Below, one piece after another: positions 33,504 to 41,865 of a DNA stretch of 64,000 nucleotides (position 1 is the stretch's first letter; each line of letters opens with the position of its first letter). The translations under genes were made by a program, and so were the position numbers. The stretch spans positions 15,728 to 79,727 of the forward strand of contig CAZYBE010000014.1 in the NCBI GenBank assembly GCA_964645765.1. Reading direction: 5' to 3'. Origin of the DNA: CAZGMN01 sp964645765. Its GTDB lineage: Bacteria; Acidobacteriota; Aminicenantia; Aminicenantales; Aminicenantaceae. The notes under the pieces were generated by a model. The model worked only from the letters and a program-made list of their open reading frames with translations. It ran no database searches and was not told the origin of the DNA.

Positions 33504-35522
33504 ATGGAAGATTGGTTGAATGCAGACGAAGCAGCAAATTACCTAGGCGTTAGCACAGGTAATTTATATTCGATGGCCCAATTGGGAAGGATACCAGGAC
33601 ACAGGCTTGGGAAGATGTGGAGGTTTAATAAAACTGAGCTTGACGTTTGGATAAAAGCTAACCGTCCCATCAATGAATTCTTCACCTCAGTAGAATTTTT
33701 AATTGAAAACAACGAATTACTTCGTGACCCTCAACGAGAAGGATATGCCGCTGCGTTAAATTTTTTTGAAACTGGAGGTCAAAAAGCCATCATGCAACTT
33801 CCTGTAGGTTGTGGAAAGTCTGGTTTAATTTCATTACTTCCGTTCGGCATGGCTAAAGGCCGTGTATTAGTGATAGCACCCAACCTTACAATTCGTAGAG
33901 AGCTAGAGAAAGTTCTCAACATTACCAATAAAAGGTCATGTTTTTGGCATAAATGTAAAGTCTTAACTCCAGAAGTAATGTCTGCTGGGCCTTACATAGC
34001 GGTTTTGGATGGTAAGGATGCCAATATCCACGATTGTGACCGGTCTCATATTGTTCTAACAAATATTCAGCAGCTAGCCAGTAGTGCTGACAGATGGCTT
34101 CCTGTTTTTCCAGACAATTATTTCGATATGATTCTTGTCGATGAGGGGCATCATAGCGCAGCACCAAGCTGGATGAAGGTATTTGATCGTTTTCCAAATG
34201 CCAAAGTTATAAACCTCACCGCCACGCCTTTCAGGAGTGATAGAAAAGACATTGAAGGGGATCTAATTTATCGATATTCGTTCAAAAGAGCAATGATCAA
34301 AGGCTATATTAAGAAACTCCAAGCCATTTATGTGGCACCAGAAGAACTCTATTTCACTTATGAAGGCGATGACTATCATCATACTCTCGAAGAGGTATTA
34401 CAACTTAAGGAGGAGACTTGGTTCAGTAGAGGTGTGGCCATGTCAATTGAATGCAATCGTCACATTGTTGATGCCAGCCTAGATAAGTTAGAAAAGCTTC
34501 GTCAGTCTGGAACTAACCATCAGCTAATCGCAGTAGCAATGTCAGTGAACCATGCAAGAGCCATCAGATCTTTATATGCGGAGAGAGGGTATAAAGCTGC
34601 AGAAATCCATAGTGATATGCCACCTGAGAAACAATCTGATGTTTTACAAAAACTCAGATCTGGTCTTTTAGATTGTTTAGTACAAGTACAAATGTTAGGT
34701 GAAGGTTTCGACCATCCCCATCTGAGTATTGCAGCAATATTTCGGCCTTTTCGTTCTTTGTCGCCATATGTTCAATTTATAGGTAGGATTATGAGAGTTA
34801 TTGTCCAAAATGATCCAAGGCATCCAGATAATTACGGTCACGTTGTCACTCACGTTGGTTTGAATCTCGATCAGCAATTAGAAGACTTTAGAGATATGGA
34901 AAGAGATGACATGGCTTACTTTGAAGCCTTATTATCAGGAATTGAGCCTCCACCTCCTGACAATGTTCTTGAAGGAAACACAAGAATGAAACTTAGGCCT
35001 GATATGATTGTTAAAGAAGAGATAATATCCCAATTTTTTGAAGAAGACTTTCTCGAGACAGAGGACAACGTTCTTCTTGATGAATTGAAGGCGCATGCAG
35101 AATCTCTGGGATTCGATGGGAATGATTTAATAGAGGCTTTAAAAAGACAACATAAAGAGAATCGGAGAGTTACAGAGGCTTCTGCTCCTCTTCCTGTATT
35201 GCCTCAAAAACAAAGGAGAGAAGCTAGAAAACGCTTGAATGAAGAGGTTAACAGGACTGCTAAATTGCTGCTTAATCGTTTGGGACTTGAATTTAATGGA
35301 AAAGACATCGCTTTTAAAATTTTTCCAGGCCGAGTAACAGGTAGTAACTTTGTGGCAGCAGTACAACTCGTTCATAGTGCGATAGATAAAAAGTTAAATA
35401 TTAAATCGGGTCAACGCAACAGACTCAAGACTGAGGATTTCATAAAGGCACAAGAAATGCTAGATCCCATACTTGATTCGTTAACATGTCAATTTAAAAA
35501 AAGGGAGGCTGAAAATGACTAA
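33504..35522 (+). CDS. Excisionase-type HTH fused to an SF2 DEAH helicase
   Basis: 672 residues. Residues 1-52 are an excisionase-like winged HTH (WLNADEAANYLGVSTGNLYS to LGKMWRFNKTELDVWI). The helicase core follows: motif I PVGCGKSGLI near 100, motif II VDEGHH near 212, motif III LTATPFRS, then the second RecA lobe with MLGEGFDHP and motif VI QFIGRIMR near 425. The last 180 residues are helical and unassigned. ATP-driven DNA or RNA translocation is expected; the HTH should target it to DNA. Such fusions occur in restriction-like and phage-defence loci. It overlaps the zinc-ribbon gene by 8 nt. Confidence 0.85.
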   Translation: MEDWLNADEAANYLGVSTGNLYSMAQLGRIPGHRLGKMWRFNKTELDVWIKANRPINEFFTSVEFLIENNELLRDPQREGYAAALNFFETGGQKAIMQLPVGCGKSGLISLLPFGMAKGRVLVIAPNLTIRRELEKVLNITNKRSCFWHKCKVLTPEVMSAGPYIAVLDGKDANIHDCDRSHIVLTNIQQLASSADRWLPVFPDNYFDMILVDEGHHSAAPSWMKVFDRFPNAKVINLTATPFRSDRKDIEGDLIYRYSFKRAMIKGYIKKLQAIYVAPEELYFTYEGDDYHHTLEEVLQLKEETWFSRGVAMSIECNRHIVDASLDKLEKLRQSGTNHQLIAVAMSVNHARAIRSLYAERGYKAAEIHSDMPPEKQSDVLQKLRSGLLDCLVQVQMLGEGFDHPHLSIAAIFRPFRSLSPYVQFIGRIMRVIVQNDPRHPDNYGHVVTHVGLNLDQQLEDFRDMERDDMAYFEALLSGIEPPPPDNVLEGNTRMKLRPDMIVKEEIISQFFEEDFLETEDNVLLDELKAHAESLGFDGNDLIEALKRQHKENRRVTEASAPLPVLPQKQRREARKRLNEEVNRTAKLLLNRLGLEFNGKDIAFKIFPGRVTGSNFVAAVQLVHSAIDKKLNIKSGQRNRLKTEDFIKAQEMLDPILDSLTCQFKKREAEND

Positions 35523-35766
35523 AAGAGGTAGAACACCATCTCTGATTGGCGGCGGCGCAGGTGCATGCAAATTTGAAGTCGCACAAAGAAGAAGAACATG
35601 TAAAAGATGTGGTAATTCAATAGAACGAGGGATAAACTGTGCAAAAGTAAGTGTTCCTTCTACTATGGGAAGCAAATGTTATTGTCTGAGATGTTTCAGT
35701 GATGTCCTGAGGCAAACACAACAATCCCTCAATTCGCTTGTCGCCCAATTAGAGGAGCTACAATAA
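35515..35766 (+). CDS. Small zinc-ribbon protein coupled to the helicase
   Basis: 83 residues, starting MTKRGRTPSLIGGGAGACKF. Cysteines in CKRCGNSIERGINC and KCYCLRC form two knuckles of a zinc ribbon, followed by a C-terminal helix (LRQTQQSLNSLVAQLEEL) that may dimerise or bind the helicase. The ATG lies inside the helicase gene (8-nt overlap), so the two are made in a fixed ratio. A nucleic-acid-binding adaptor is the simplest guess. Confidence 0.7.
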   Translation: MTKRGRTPSLIGGGAGACKFEVAQRRRTCKRCGNSIERGINCAKVSVPSTMGSKCYCLRCFSDVLRQTQQSLNSLVAQLEELQ

Positions 35767-35786
35767 TTCAAAACTATAGGCAAAAA

Positions 35787-35934
35787 GCAATTAAATCTGG
35801 TGTCCAAATAGTGTCTATAAGACATCCAAAATGGCCTAAAATAGCCTTATAGAACCTATAACAGAAACAATCATATCTTCTTGATAAATCAATAAGTTAT
35901 ACTATTTTCAATGATTTAGCTTAATCCCCTTAAA
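35787..35934 (-). repeat. Integrative-element arm, copy B
   Basis: Similar along its length to 24612-24763, including GGTGTCCAAATAGTGTCT, GACATCC and GGCCTAAAATAGCC. It joins directly to truncated tRNA copy B. The two arms imply that two related elements integrated at the same tRNA. Confidence 0.65.
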
Positions 35935-35976
35935 CGGATCCGGAGTCCGCCGCTCTATCCACTGAGCTACAGGCGC
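35935..35976 (-). pseudogene. Truncated tRNA-Arg (5' half), att site copy B
   Basis: Identical over 42 nt to the 5' part of tRNA-Arg (12767-12808) and to copy A. Unlike copy A, the upstream side has no tRNA promoter; instead the end of an abiEii-like gene runs into it and uses its CTGTAG as last codon and stop. Confidence 0.8.
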
Positions 35977-36830
35977 GCTTTATTATTTTTTTGAGACGCC
36001 TTCTCCAGAAGTCTAATTGAAGTCTGCCACGCCAGTTCGAATGAAACCTTTAGATTTGTTGGGACTAAATATTCAAGACCTTGCCTCCAGTTATTTTCAT
36101 ATTCAGGCTTCCGCGCCATAACTTTATCAAGGTCAATTACATCTAGTGAAATCCCTTTGGCCTGGCATTTTTGGGGAAATGCTTCTAGCACTTTATCAAC
36201 GCTCTCGACATTTCTTGATAGATGATACAAATCAAATATGTCATGAGGAATTGCTTGTTTCCTCTGACCAGAAAAGGCTCTCAATTTCTCTGCCATCATT
36301 TCTTCCAAACTATACACCTGAATAAATGCAGCAGGCAATTCCTCTCTATCCGAATATTGGTGAAAAACAGATAGCATATTAGTTGGAAATACAAGGCTCT
36401 CATCTCGGTTTGTATGAATTCGTATTGAGCGAGGTGAACCACCATAATTCCACGGTCCAAAGTAATATATCCTAGCTTCATAGGATTCTTTGCCATAGTC
36501 ATCCTCGATAACATCCACCACTATCTCTCTTTCATCAGTTCTAATGCCAATTGCATCCTGCATTGCAATGTTAGCTGAGCGCAGGACATTACGGAGATTC
36601 TCAACGGAAATTATACCTAGAACTGTGAAGTCAAGATCTTCTGAAAAGCGATATTCCTCAAAATAACATTTCCGAAGTGCTGTCCCTCCTTTGAAGAGCC
36701 ATTTTTTCTGAACAGTGGCTTGATTAGCCAAGAAACACAAGTAACAACCCAACGCATAATCATGATCAATCACTCTTGGCTCTAAGCCTAACGCTCCGGC
36801 TATCCGTTGGACTTCACCAATTGAAATCAA
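35967..36830 (-). CDS. AbiEii-type nucleotidyltransferase toxin
   Basis: 287 residues. The nucleotidyltransferase core is plain: WLFKGGTALRKCYF and RFSEDLDFTV near residues 44-70 supply the GG(T/S) and SEDLDF motifs, followed by the conserved EEMMAEKLRAFSGQ and HDIFDLYHL of the AbiEii/AbiGii family. In type IV toxin-antitoxin pairs this enzyme modifies a tRNA or other substrate and blocks growth on phage infection. The start is TTG at 36830, directly after the antitoxin stop, with GGAG seven nt upstream. The last codons (Ala-Arg-Leu-stop) come from the tRNA att fragment, so the native end may be lost. Confidence 0.88.
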   Translation of the reverse strand: MISIGEVQRIAGALGLEPRVIDHDYALGCYLCFLANQATVQKKWLFKGGTALRKCYFEEYRFSEDLDFTVLGIISVENLRNVLRSANIAMQDAIGIRTDEREIVVDVIEDDYGKESYEARIYYFGPWNYGGSPRSIRIHTNRDESLVFPTNMLSVFHQYSDREELPAAFIQVYSLEEMMAEKLRAFSGQRKQAIPHDIFDLYHLSRNVESVDKVLEAFPQKCQAKGISLDVIDLDKVMARKPEYENNWRQGLEYLVPTNLKVSFELAWQTSIRLLEKASQKNNKARL

Positions 36831-37634
36831 TCAAATCTCCGTATTTATCAGGATTTTCCAGCGAGTAGAGATTTTCCCTGACTTTGGTCCGGCTGGATTA
36901 AGAGCGCTAATCCCTTTAGTCAATCCTTGTTGCCATCCTCCGAGCATGTTCTTTGCTTCTATAGGCAATTGAGGCTCAAGCTTTTCAAAGAGATAGCCGA
37001 GGCGCTTTTTTACAGCTCCATTAGGAAACCTTTGTGCATAACCGTCCAATCTTGCCCAGGAAATCTCCCTGGAAGCTTCTCTTACGGCTTTAGCAAGCTC
37101 CATGATGGACCCGCTCCTTTCTACATAATCAGCACAGTCAATGAGTGTTTTTTCCTTGTCGGTGATTAGACAAGCCTTTCCGTCTCGCCATTCTTTAGTG
37201 TGGCCAAAGAATTTCCTTTTTGAAACGGTAATAATTTCGTATTCCACACCAAAAATCGTATGGTGAGGTCTCGATTTTCTTTTCGTTGTTTGAACATAAA
37301 CGACACGAGGAATTTGCTCAGTCCAATTCCAATGGCGTATGGCAGTCCAATAGGCGATAGCCGCAGGCTCTGCAATAAAGCTTGCTACGACATATGAGTC
37401 AGCACTCCACTTCCTTTGAGGACCGGCTTCTAGAGGAATGATGAAGTATTTACCTCTTTCAATCCGCTCTATCCACCCCTTTTTTTCAAGCCTCCAAAGA
37501 ATGTCATAAGTAAGCTTCCTGCTTTTCCAAAACTTGACAGCTTCCTCCAGCCGGAAAAAGCCATTATTTTTGGTGGCAAAGAGAGAGATAAAATGCGCTT
37601 CTTTAGGACCTAATTCTGTTATACTTTTTAACAT
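36831..37634 (-). CDS. AbiEi-type antitoxin
   Basis: 267 residues from the ATG at 37634; a frame open to 37697 has no ribosome binding site. The N-terminal winged helix (GFFRLEEAVKFWKSRKLTYD, LEKKGWIERIERGKYFIIP) matches AbiEi autorepressors, and the C-terminal region has the conserved AYWTAIRHWNWTEQIP and KTLIDCADY. It should neutralise the adjacent toxin and repress the operon. Its stop is directly followed by the toxin start. Confidence 0.85.
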   Translation of the reverse strand: MLKSITELGPKEAHFISLFATKNNGFFRLEEAVKFWKSRKLTYDILWRLEKKGWIERIERGKYFIIPLEAGPQRKWSADSYVVASFIAEPAAIAYWTAIRHWNWTEQIPRVVYVQTTKRKSRPHHTIFGVEYEIITVSKRKFFGHTKEWRDGKACLITDKEKTLIDCADYVERSGSIMELAKAVREASREISWARLDGYAQRFPNGAVKKRLGYLFEKLEPQLPIEAKNMLGGWQQGLTKGISALNPAGPKSGKISTRWKILINTEI

Positions 37635-37736
37635 GAATCTCTTATCCTGAGTAAGAGTTTTATGCATAAAAATATAATAAACCCAAGAAAAAGTCAAGCA
37701 AGAAAGATGGCCTTTTGTTCAATGGAAATATAGGGA

Positions 37737-38417
37737 TTATTTCTTCTCGACCTTCTCTGCTAATGAGGACACACTCCCTAAATATTCTCCAATCGTGTAG
37801 AAATTTGAACTTCCGGGCGTAAAAACAAAGGGTTTTACTTTTTTTATATCAGGCAATTCCTTCTCTCCAAGCATGGATTTATCCACTTTGACATCCATGA
37901 TTTCTCCTATAAACATGGTGTGCAATCCCAATTCAAGGGTTTGGAGCAATTTGCACTCGATAACGATTGGAAATTCTTTAATATAGGGAGCATCTACGAA
38001 GTCGCACTTAATGGGATTTAATCCAGTGACCTTAAACTTGTCCACATCTCTGCCTGATACACTGCCAAAATAGGCGGTCTCCTTTGCGAATAACTCTGAA
38101 GGGATATTCACGGAAAAGGCTTTCCTTTCCATAATATTACCAAATGTATATGTTGCTTTCCTGATTGAAGTCATAACGCAGGGAGGCTTTGAACAACATA
38201 CTCCAACCCAGGCTGAGGTCATCACGTTTGGTTTACCGCTCTTATCATATGAACCAATTACCCAGACAGGAGTAGGAAGAAGGACTGTTCTGGCTCCCAA
38301 AGATAATTTCGTGCTATCTTGCTTTTCCTCGGGACTATTTTTGAAGGGATGATTCTCAATCGAGCTTACCAAAAATACCATTGCCACAATCCCGATTATG
38401 CTCAAATATCGATTCAT
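37737..38417 (-). CDS. Exported flavin reductase-like protein
   Basis: 226 residues with an N-terminal hydrophobic segment (SIIGIVAMVFLVSSI) that should export or anchor it. The FMN-binding split-barrel core is recognisable: ARTVLLPTPVWVIGSYDKSG, NVMTSAWVGVCCSKPP, and AFSVNIPSE. Members reduce or bind flavin; an exported member is unusual. It lies in element III next to the abiE pair. Confidence 0.8.
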   Translation of the reverse strand: MNRYLSIIGIVAMVFLVSSIENHPFKNSPEEKQDSTKLSLGARTVLLPTPVWVIGSYDKSGKPNVMTSAWVGVCCSKPPCVMTSIRKATYTFGNIMERKAFSVNIPSELFAKETAYFGSVSGRDVDKFKVTGLNPIKCDFVDAPYIKEFPIVIECKLLQTLELGLHTMFIGEIMDVKVDKSMLGEKELPDIKKVKPFVFTPGSSNFYTIGEYLGSVSSLAEKVEKK

Positions 38418-38676
38418 AGTTGCCCTCCTCTTTATGTTAATTTCAAAGGATGAGCCTCTTTACATTTGTGAAATTTCTCGCGCTGCCCGTAATGCCGCAA
38501 GCCGCTATTTTAATATTTCTTTCTAGTTCAGTCAGACAATCCGTTGCACTTTCCATAATCCCTCTGTTTCTCAAGTAAACAGAATCGAGGTTCTAAACAA
38601 CATATATCTATTTTAAGAAAATCCCTTTCGTTTTATTATCCCTCACCAGGTCTCTATCATAAAATATTTTGAAAGT
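38418..38676. other. Intergenic region upstream of the flavin reductase-like gene
   Basis: About 260 nt between the flavin reductase-like gene and the nadE remnant; no feature recognised. Confidence 0.4.
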
Positions 38677-38843
38677 TTAAATATCATACTTTGCGGCAAT
38701 GGGCATTCTTCTTCCTGCTCCAAAGGATTTTGTGGTGATTTTCAGGCCGGGAGAAGCTTGTTTCCTTTTGTATTCATTATTTTCAATTGGTTACCTTTAA
38801 CGTCTCCTACGACCGGGTTCAGTTGGGCAATGTCAACTTTCAT
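38677..38843 (-). pseudogene. nadE: nadE remnant with a large internal deletion
   Basis: The minus strand opens at 38843 with MKVDIAQLNPVVGDVKGNQL, the N-terminus of glutamine-dependent NAD synthetase. About 60 nt later a different frame reads NEYKRKQASPGLKITTKSFG then AGRRMPIAAKY and a stop, the typical C-terminus of the same enzyme. Everything between, about 500 residues, is missing. It is a deletion remnant. Confidence 0.75.
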
Positions 38844-39006
38844 CGTTTCTTCTCTTCTTAAGACAATTTCTTAGAAATTGCTTTGCTTAATTATTTCACT
38901 ATATTGAAATTTGTGGCAAGAAACTATCATAGAAAAAAATAAAAAAAATTTTTATTTCGAGGAGTGATAGAAATTTGCTTTTTTCGATAACCCTTTCCCT
39001 CAACAG

Positions 39007-39045
39007 CTCCCGCGTCCGCCGTTCTTTCCACTGAGCTGCAGGCGC
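39007..39045 (-). pseudogene. Decayed tRNA-Arg 5' fragment
   Basis: GCGCCTGCAGCTCAGTGG continues with a degraded D-arm and GCGGA of the anticodon stem; the rest of the tRNA is missing. It differs from the intact gene at several positions. A promoter-like TATAAA lies just upstream at 39056-39061. It is the outermost and most diverged copy in the array, as expected for the oldest displaced half. Confidence 0.6.
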
Positions 39046-39097
39046 GCCAAGAATTTATAGCGATACTATAACAAAATTTTAAGTTTTATTTTGGAGC

Positions 39098-40045
39098 CTA
39101 AGCTGTGACATTCTTGACCTTGATTTTATTAATATCCATCTCTCCCAGTCCCATATTATGAGCATAACGAATAAAGAGAATATCACTCGCCTTCTTTCCA
39201 AACAGACCCGCACAGTATGAGTCCATGGCAACTGGGTTGACGCCGACGATGACCTGCCCAATATCAAGAATCTTTCCTGGGCCTTTGGGTCCATTCGTTA
39301 CCAGCACCTTTATGGCATCAGTGATGATGATCGATGGTTTGATGAGCGTGCTGAGGTCGGCTATTCCCTGGTGTAGTCCCATCGGCGTTCTATGCACACC
39401 GCTCATGCTCCAATTGACCCCTATGAAATTCTTCATGCTGAATGTATAGCCTGTTGCATAATGAACTTTGGCTATGGGAACATTTATCAGCACATTACAA
39501 TCAAGAATACTCTTGAGTATTTCGGCTTGCTTAAGGGACTTTGCTTGCTCTAAGGTGACTTCTCTATAAGCGCTTTTCAGATGCCCGGAAAAAACTTTTG
39601 CTCCGGCTTTTTCTGCAGAGTCTTTTATTCCGCTTAAGCTAAAGCAGAGGCTGAATTCATCACAGGTGTGCTCCCAGACCTCAACCCTGCTCGCTCCGGC
39701 GTCAATGCAGAGCCTGGTTATAGTTCCAACAATCTCAGCATTCGTATTGCATGATTGGGCGGGAGTTCTGGCCCAAGCCACATTTGGCTTTATGACCACG
39801 TAATCTCCCTTTTTAACGAATTTTTCAATTCCACCGAATGCGGTCAGGGCTGCTTGAACCAGCGCTGAGGGCTCGCCCTTCTCAGCAACAACAAGGTCAA
39901 CCTCTTCTTCCAGAGCTCCACGGGAATTGGGCGCAGCGGAGAGCTTGCGGCTTTCAAACGGCACAGGAAGCGATTTAGAGGCGCCTATCACCATTCCGCC
40001 TATTGCTAAATTTTTAAGAAAATTTCTTCTTGTTATCTCTTTCAT
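39098..40045 (-). CDS. DUF362 family protein with TAT signal
   Basis: 315 residues. The N-terminus TRRNFLKNLAIGGMVIGA is a twin-arginine signal, so it is exported folded, presumably with a cofactor. The DUF362 domain follows (GDYVVIKPNVAWARTPAQSC, VLINVPIAKVHYATGYTFSM, MKNFIG). The family's exact function is unknown. It lies 8 nt after the propeller gene 40054-41157 in the same direction. Confidence 0.85.
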   Translation of the reverse strand: MKEITRRNFLKNLAIGGMVIGASKSLPVPFESRKLSAAPNSRGALEEEVDLVVAEKGEPSALVQAALTAFGGIEKFVKKGDYVVIKPNVAWARTPAQSCNTNAEIVGTITRLCIDAGASRVEVWEHTCDEFSLCFSLSGIKDSAEKAGAKVFSGHLKSAYREVTLEQAKSLKQAEILKSILDCNVLINVPIAKVHYATGYTFSMKNFIGVNWSMSGVHRTPMGLHQGIADLSTLIKPSIIITDAIKVLVTNGPKGPGKILDIGQVIVGVNPVAMDSYCAGLFGKKASDILFIRYAHNMGLGEMDINKIKVKNVTA

Positions 40046-40053
40046 CGATGGCT

Positions 40054-41157
40054 CTAATTATTCAAGGTCAGCTTGCTCACTCCTGCGTCTGTTCCAAACC
40101 AAACCGTGAGGCCGTCGAAAGCTATCGCATTGACTTGATGACCTATAAGCCCATCTTCAGAAGTAAGGGCAAGCCACTTTCCTGTTGCAATATTATAACA
40201 GCTAACTCCGCCGTCACGAGCTATCCAAATGTGCCGGCCGTCATTGACTATGCTCTTAATCCACTTCTCATCCAACCCGTCATCTGTCTTAATTATTTTC
40301 CAAACTCTTTCTTCCTTGTTAAAGACAGCCAATGAGCCATAAGTTCCGCCAGCCCAGATGTTCATGCCTTCAACAGCAACGGCCTGGATCGAATCTTCGG
40401 GCAGGCCATCTTTCTTGGCATAAAATTTCCATGTGCCTGTTTTCTTATTCAGGACAGCAATCCCTGAAGCTGTGCCAAGCCAGACTTCTTGGGAATCGAT
40501 AGCCACTGAGTTGATATATTTATCGGGCAATTGTTGAGGAGAATTAAAGAAAGACCACGTCTCAGTTTTTTTTGAGAATCTTGCCAACCCCTTCTGAGTT
40601 CCAATCCAGACAAAATCAGCGTCAACGGCAATGGATGTTACGTCATCACTTGAAAGCCCCTTGTATAAGCCATAAACGGTCCATTTGGGAGAAGGATTTC
40701 TTGTGAAACGACTTGCGCCATAAAGGTCATTGTAGCCATAGAATGTCGTGCCAAACCAGACATCGCTGTTCACATCAACAGAAATTGCGGTAACATGATT
40801 ATCTTCCAAAGTATTTTCCCAATAGAGGCCCGGCTTTGTTTTTGTGGATAAAGCCGGCTCCCACTTTGTGGTGTAAGCCTTCCATTGTCCGCTATCTTTA
40901 TCATAACAGGAGGCGCCGCCTCCATAAGTGCCAAACCAGATATATTTACCTTCGACTGCAATCGAAAGCACAGTGTTGCTCGATAAGCCATTGTCAGTGG
41001 TATAGTGTGACCAGCTTCCTTCAAGCCATTCCTTTTTTAAAATAGATTGTTCAGCATAAGTTTTAACATTGAACAGCTGAACGCCCGCTATGGAGAGAAT
41101 GAAGACAGCTATTATTTTTAACACCCATTCTTGCAATATTTTTGATTGATGATTCAT
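40054..41157 (-). CDS. Exported two-component-regulator-type propeller protein
   Basis: 367 residues with an N-terminal hydrophobic segment (IIAVFILSIAGVQLF). About seven blades carry the reg_prop pattern, for example SSNTVLSIAVEGKYIWFGTY, DVTSIAVDADFVWIGTQKGL and INSVAIDSQEVWLGTASGI. It lacks the histidine kinase part usually found after such propellers, so it is a stand-alone extracytoplasmic sensor or binding protein. Probably in one operon with the DUF362 gene. Confidence 0.8.
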   Translation of the reverse strand: MNHQSKILQEWVLKIIAVFILSIAGVQLFNVKTYAEQSILKKEWLEGSWSHYTTDNGLSSNTVLSIAVEGKYIWFGTYGGGASCYDKDSGQWKAYTTKWEPALSTKTKPGLYWENTLEDNHVTAISVDVNSDVWFGTTFYGYNDLYGASRFTRNPSPKWTVYGLYKGLSSDDVTSIAVDADFVWIGTQKGLARFSKKTETWSFFNSPQQLPDKYINSVAIDSQEVWLGTASGIAVLNKKTGTWKFYAKKDGLPEDSIQAVAVEGMNIWAGGTYGSLAVFNKEERVWKIIKTDDGLDEKWIKSIVNDGRHIWIARDGGVSCYNIATGKWLALTSEDGLIGHQVNAIAFDGLTVWFGTDAGVSKLTLNN

Positions 41158-41216
41158 TTCAATTTAAACGAATCTTGCGAGCCACTTTCCATTTTAAAGG
41201 TAAAAAATAGCCTCAT

Positions 41217-41348
41217 TCAAGGTGGATTGTCAACAAGCTTTCCTAAGGCGTATGCATCTTTTGGCCTGAGTGTTTTCGAGACACCCAGCCTGAGCCTATT
41301 GATATCACGGATTTGCGGATGCTTCCCCTCAAATTCAGTTCGATTGAC
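41217..41348 (-). pseudogene. Possible degraded coding tail
   Basis: The minus strand is open for 43 codons ending KTLRPKDAYALGKLVDNPP and a stop, with no start codon; immediately upstream is a stop. The composition looks protein-like and it may be the C-terminal end of a lost gene. No family assigned. Confidence 0.25.
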
Positions 41349-41389
41349 CTATTTTTGGAATATATGGTATTTTTGAAAAACAAGATAAG

Positions 41390-41788
41390 TTGAAAGCCTT
41401 GCAAAAAAAGAGTCTTATCGGCATTTCAAAAAATTCCTGTATTCAACACTTTGATAAAAAAATCTTTATCTGGATCTGGCTCTTTCTTCTCTCTCTTTGC
41501 AACCTGGCTTCTGCTCAGCCGCTGCCCAAACACGGGTTGCATTATGAAACACCGGCCATGGTTTGGGATGAAGCCCTGCCTTTAGGCAACGGCCTGCTGG
41601 GAGCTTTGGTCTGGGGCGACGGAAAGCCAATCAAGCTCTCGTTGGACCGGACAGACCTCTGGGACCTTCGGCCAGTGGAAATGGATTGGATTGATTCTTC
41701 TTTTATTTGCCAGTTTTCCGGACGGCATGAGAGAAGAATTAGAAAAAGGAGTCGGGTTTATGTTTCATGTTCTTCCAAGGCGCAATAA
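41390..41788 (+). pseudogene. GH95 alpha-L-fucosidase fragment
   Basis: 132 residues. After a signal peptide the sequence HYETPAMVWDEALPLGNGLL and GKPIKLSLDRTDLWDL is the start of GH95 fucosidases, which are normally about 750 residues. After about residue 100 the homology stops at a junction with unrelated sequence that reads, one frame over, DGMREELEKGVGFMFHVLP then RRNKYA and a stop, perhaps the tail of another gene. A deletion fusion is the likely cause. Confidence 0.7.
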
Positions 41789-41865
41789 ATATGCTTAGGA
41801 ATGAAAATTCTCTTTATCTTCATCCTGTATTTAATTCTTGTTTAAAGGCATTAAGTTTCATTAGC

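Noticed and set aside
12809..39045. An integrase or transposase gene that would mobilise the tRNA-associated elements
   Set aside because: None of the reading frames shows the tyrosine-recombinase R..H-R-H..Y set, a serine-recombinase start or a DDE transposase; the HTH of the helicase is only the excisionase-like fold.
39007..39045. A functional tRNA gene at this place
   Set aside because: The T-arm and 3' acceptor strand are missing and the anticodon loop is degenerate.
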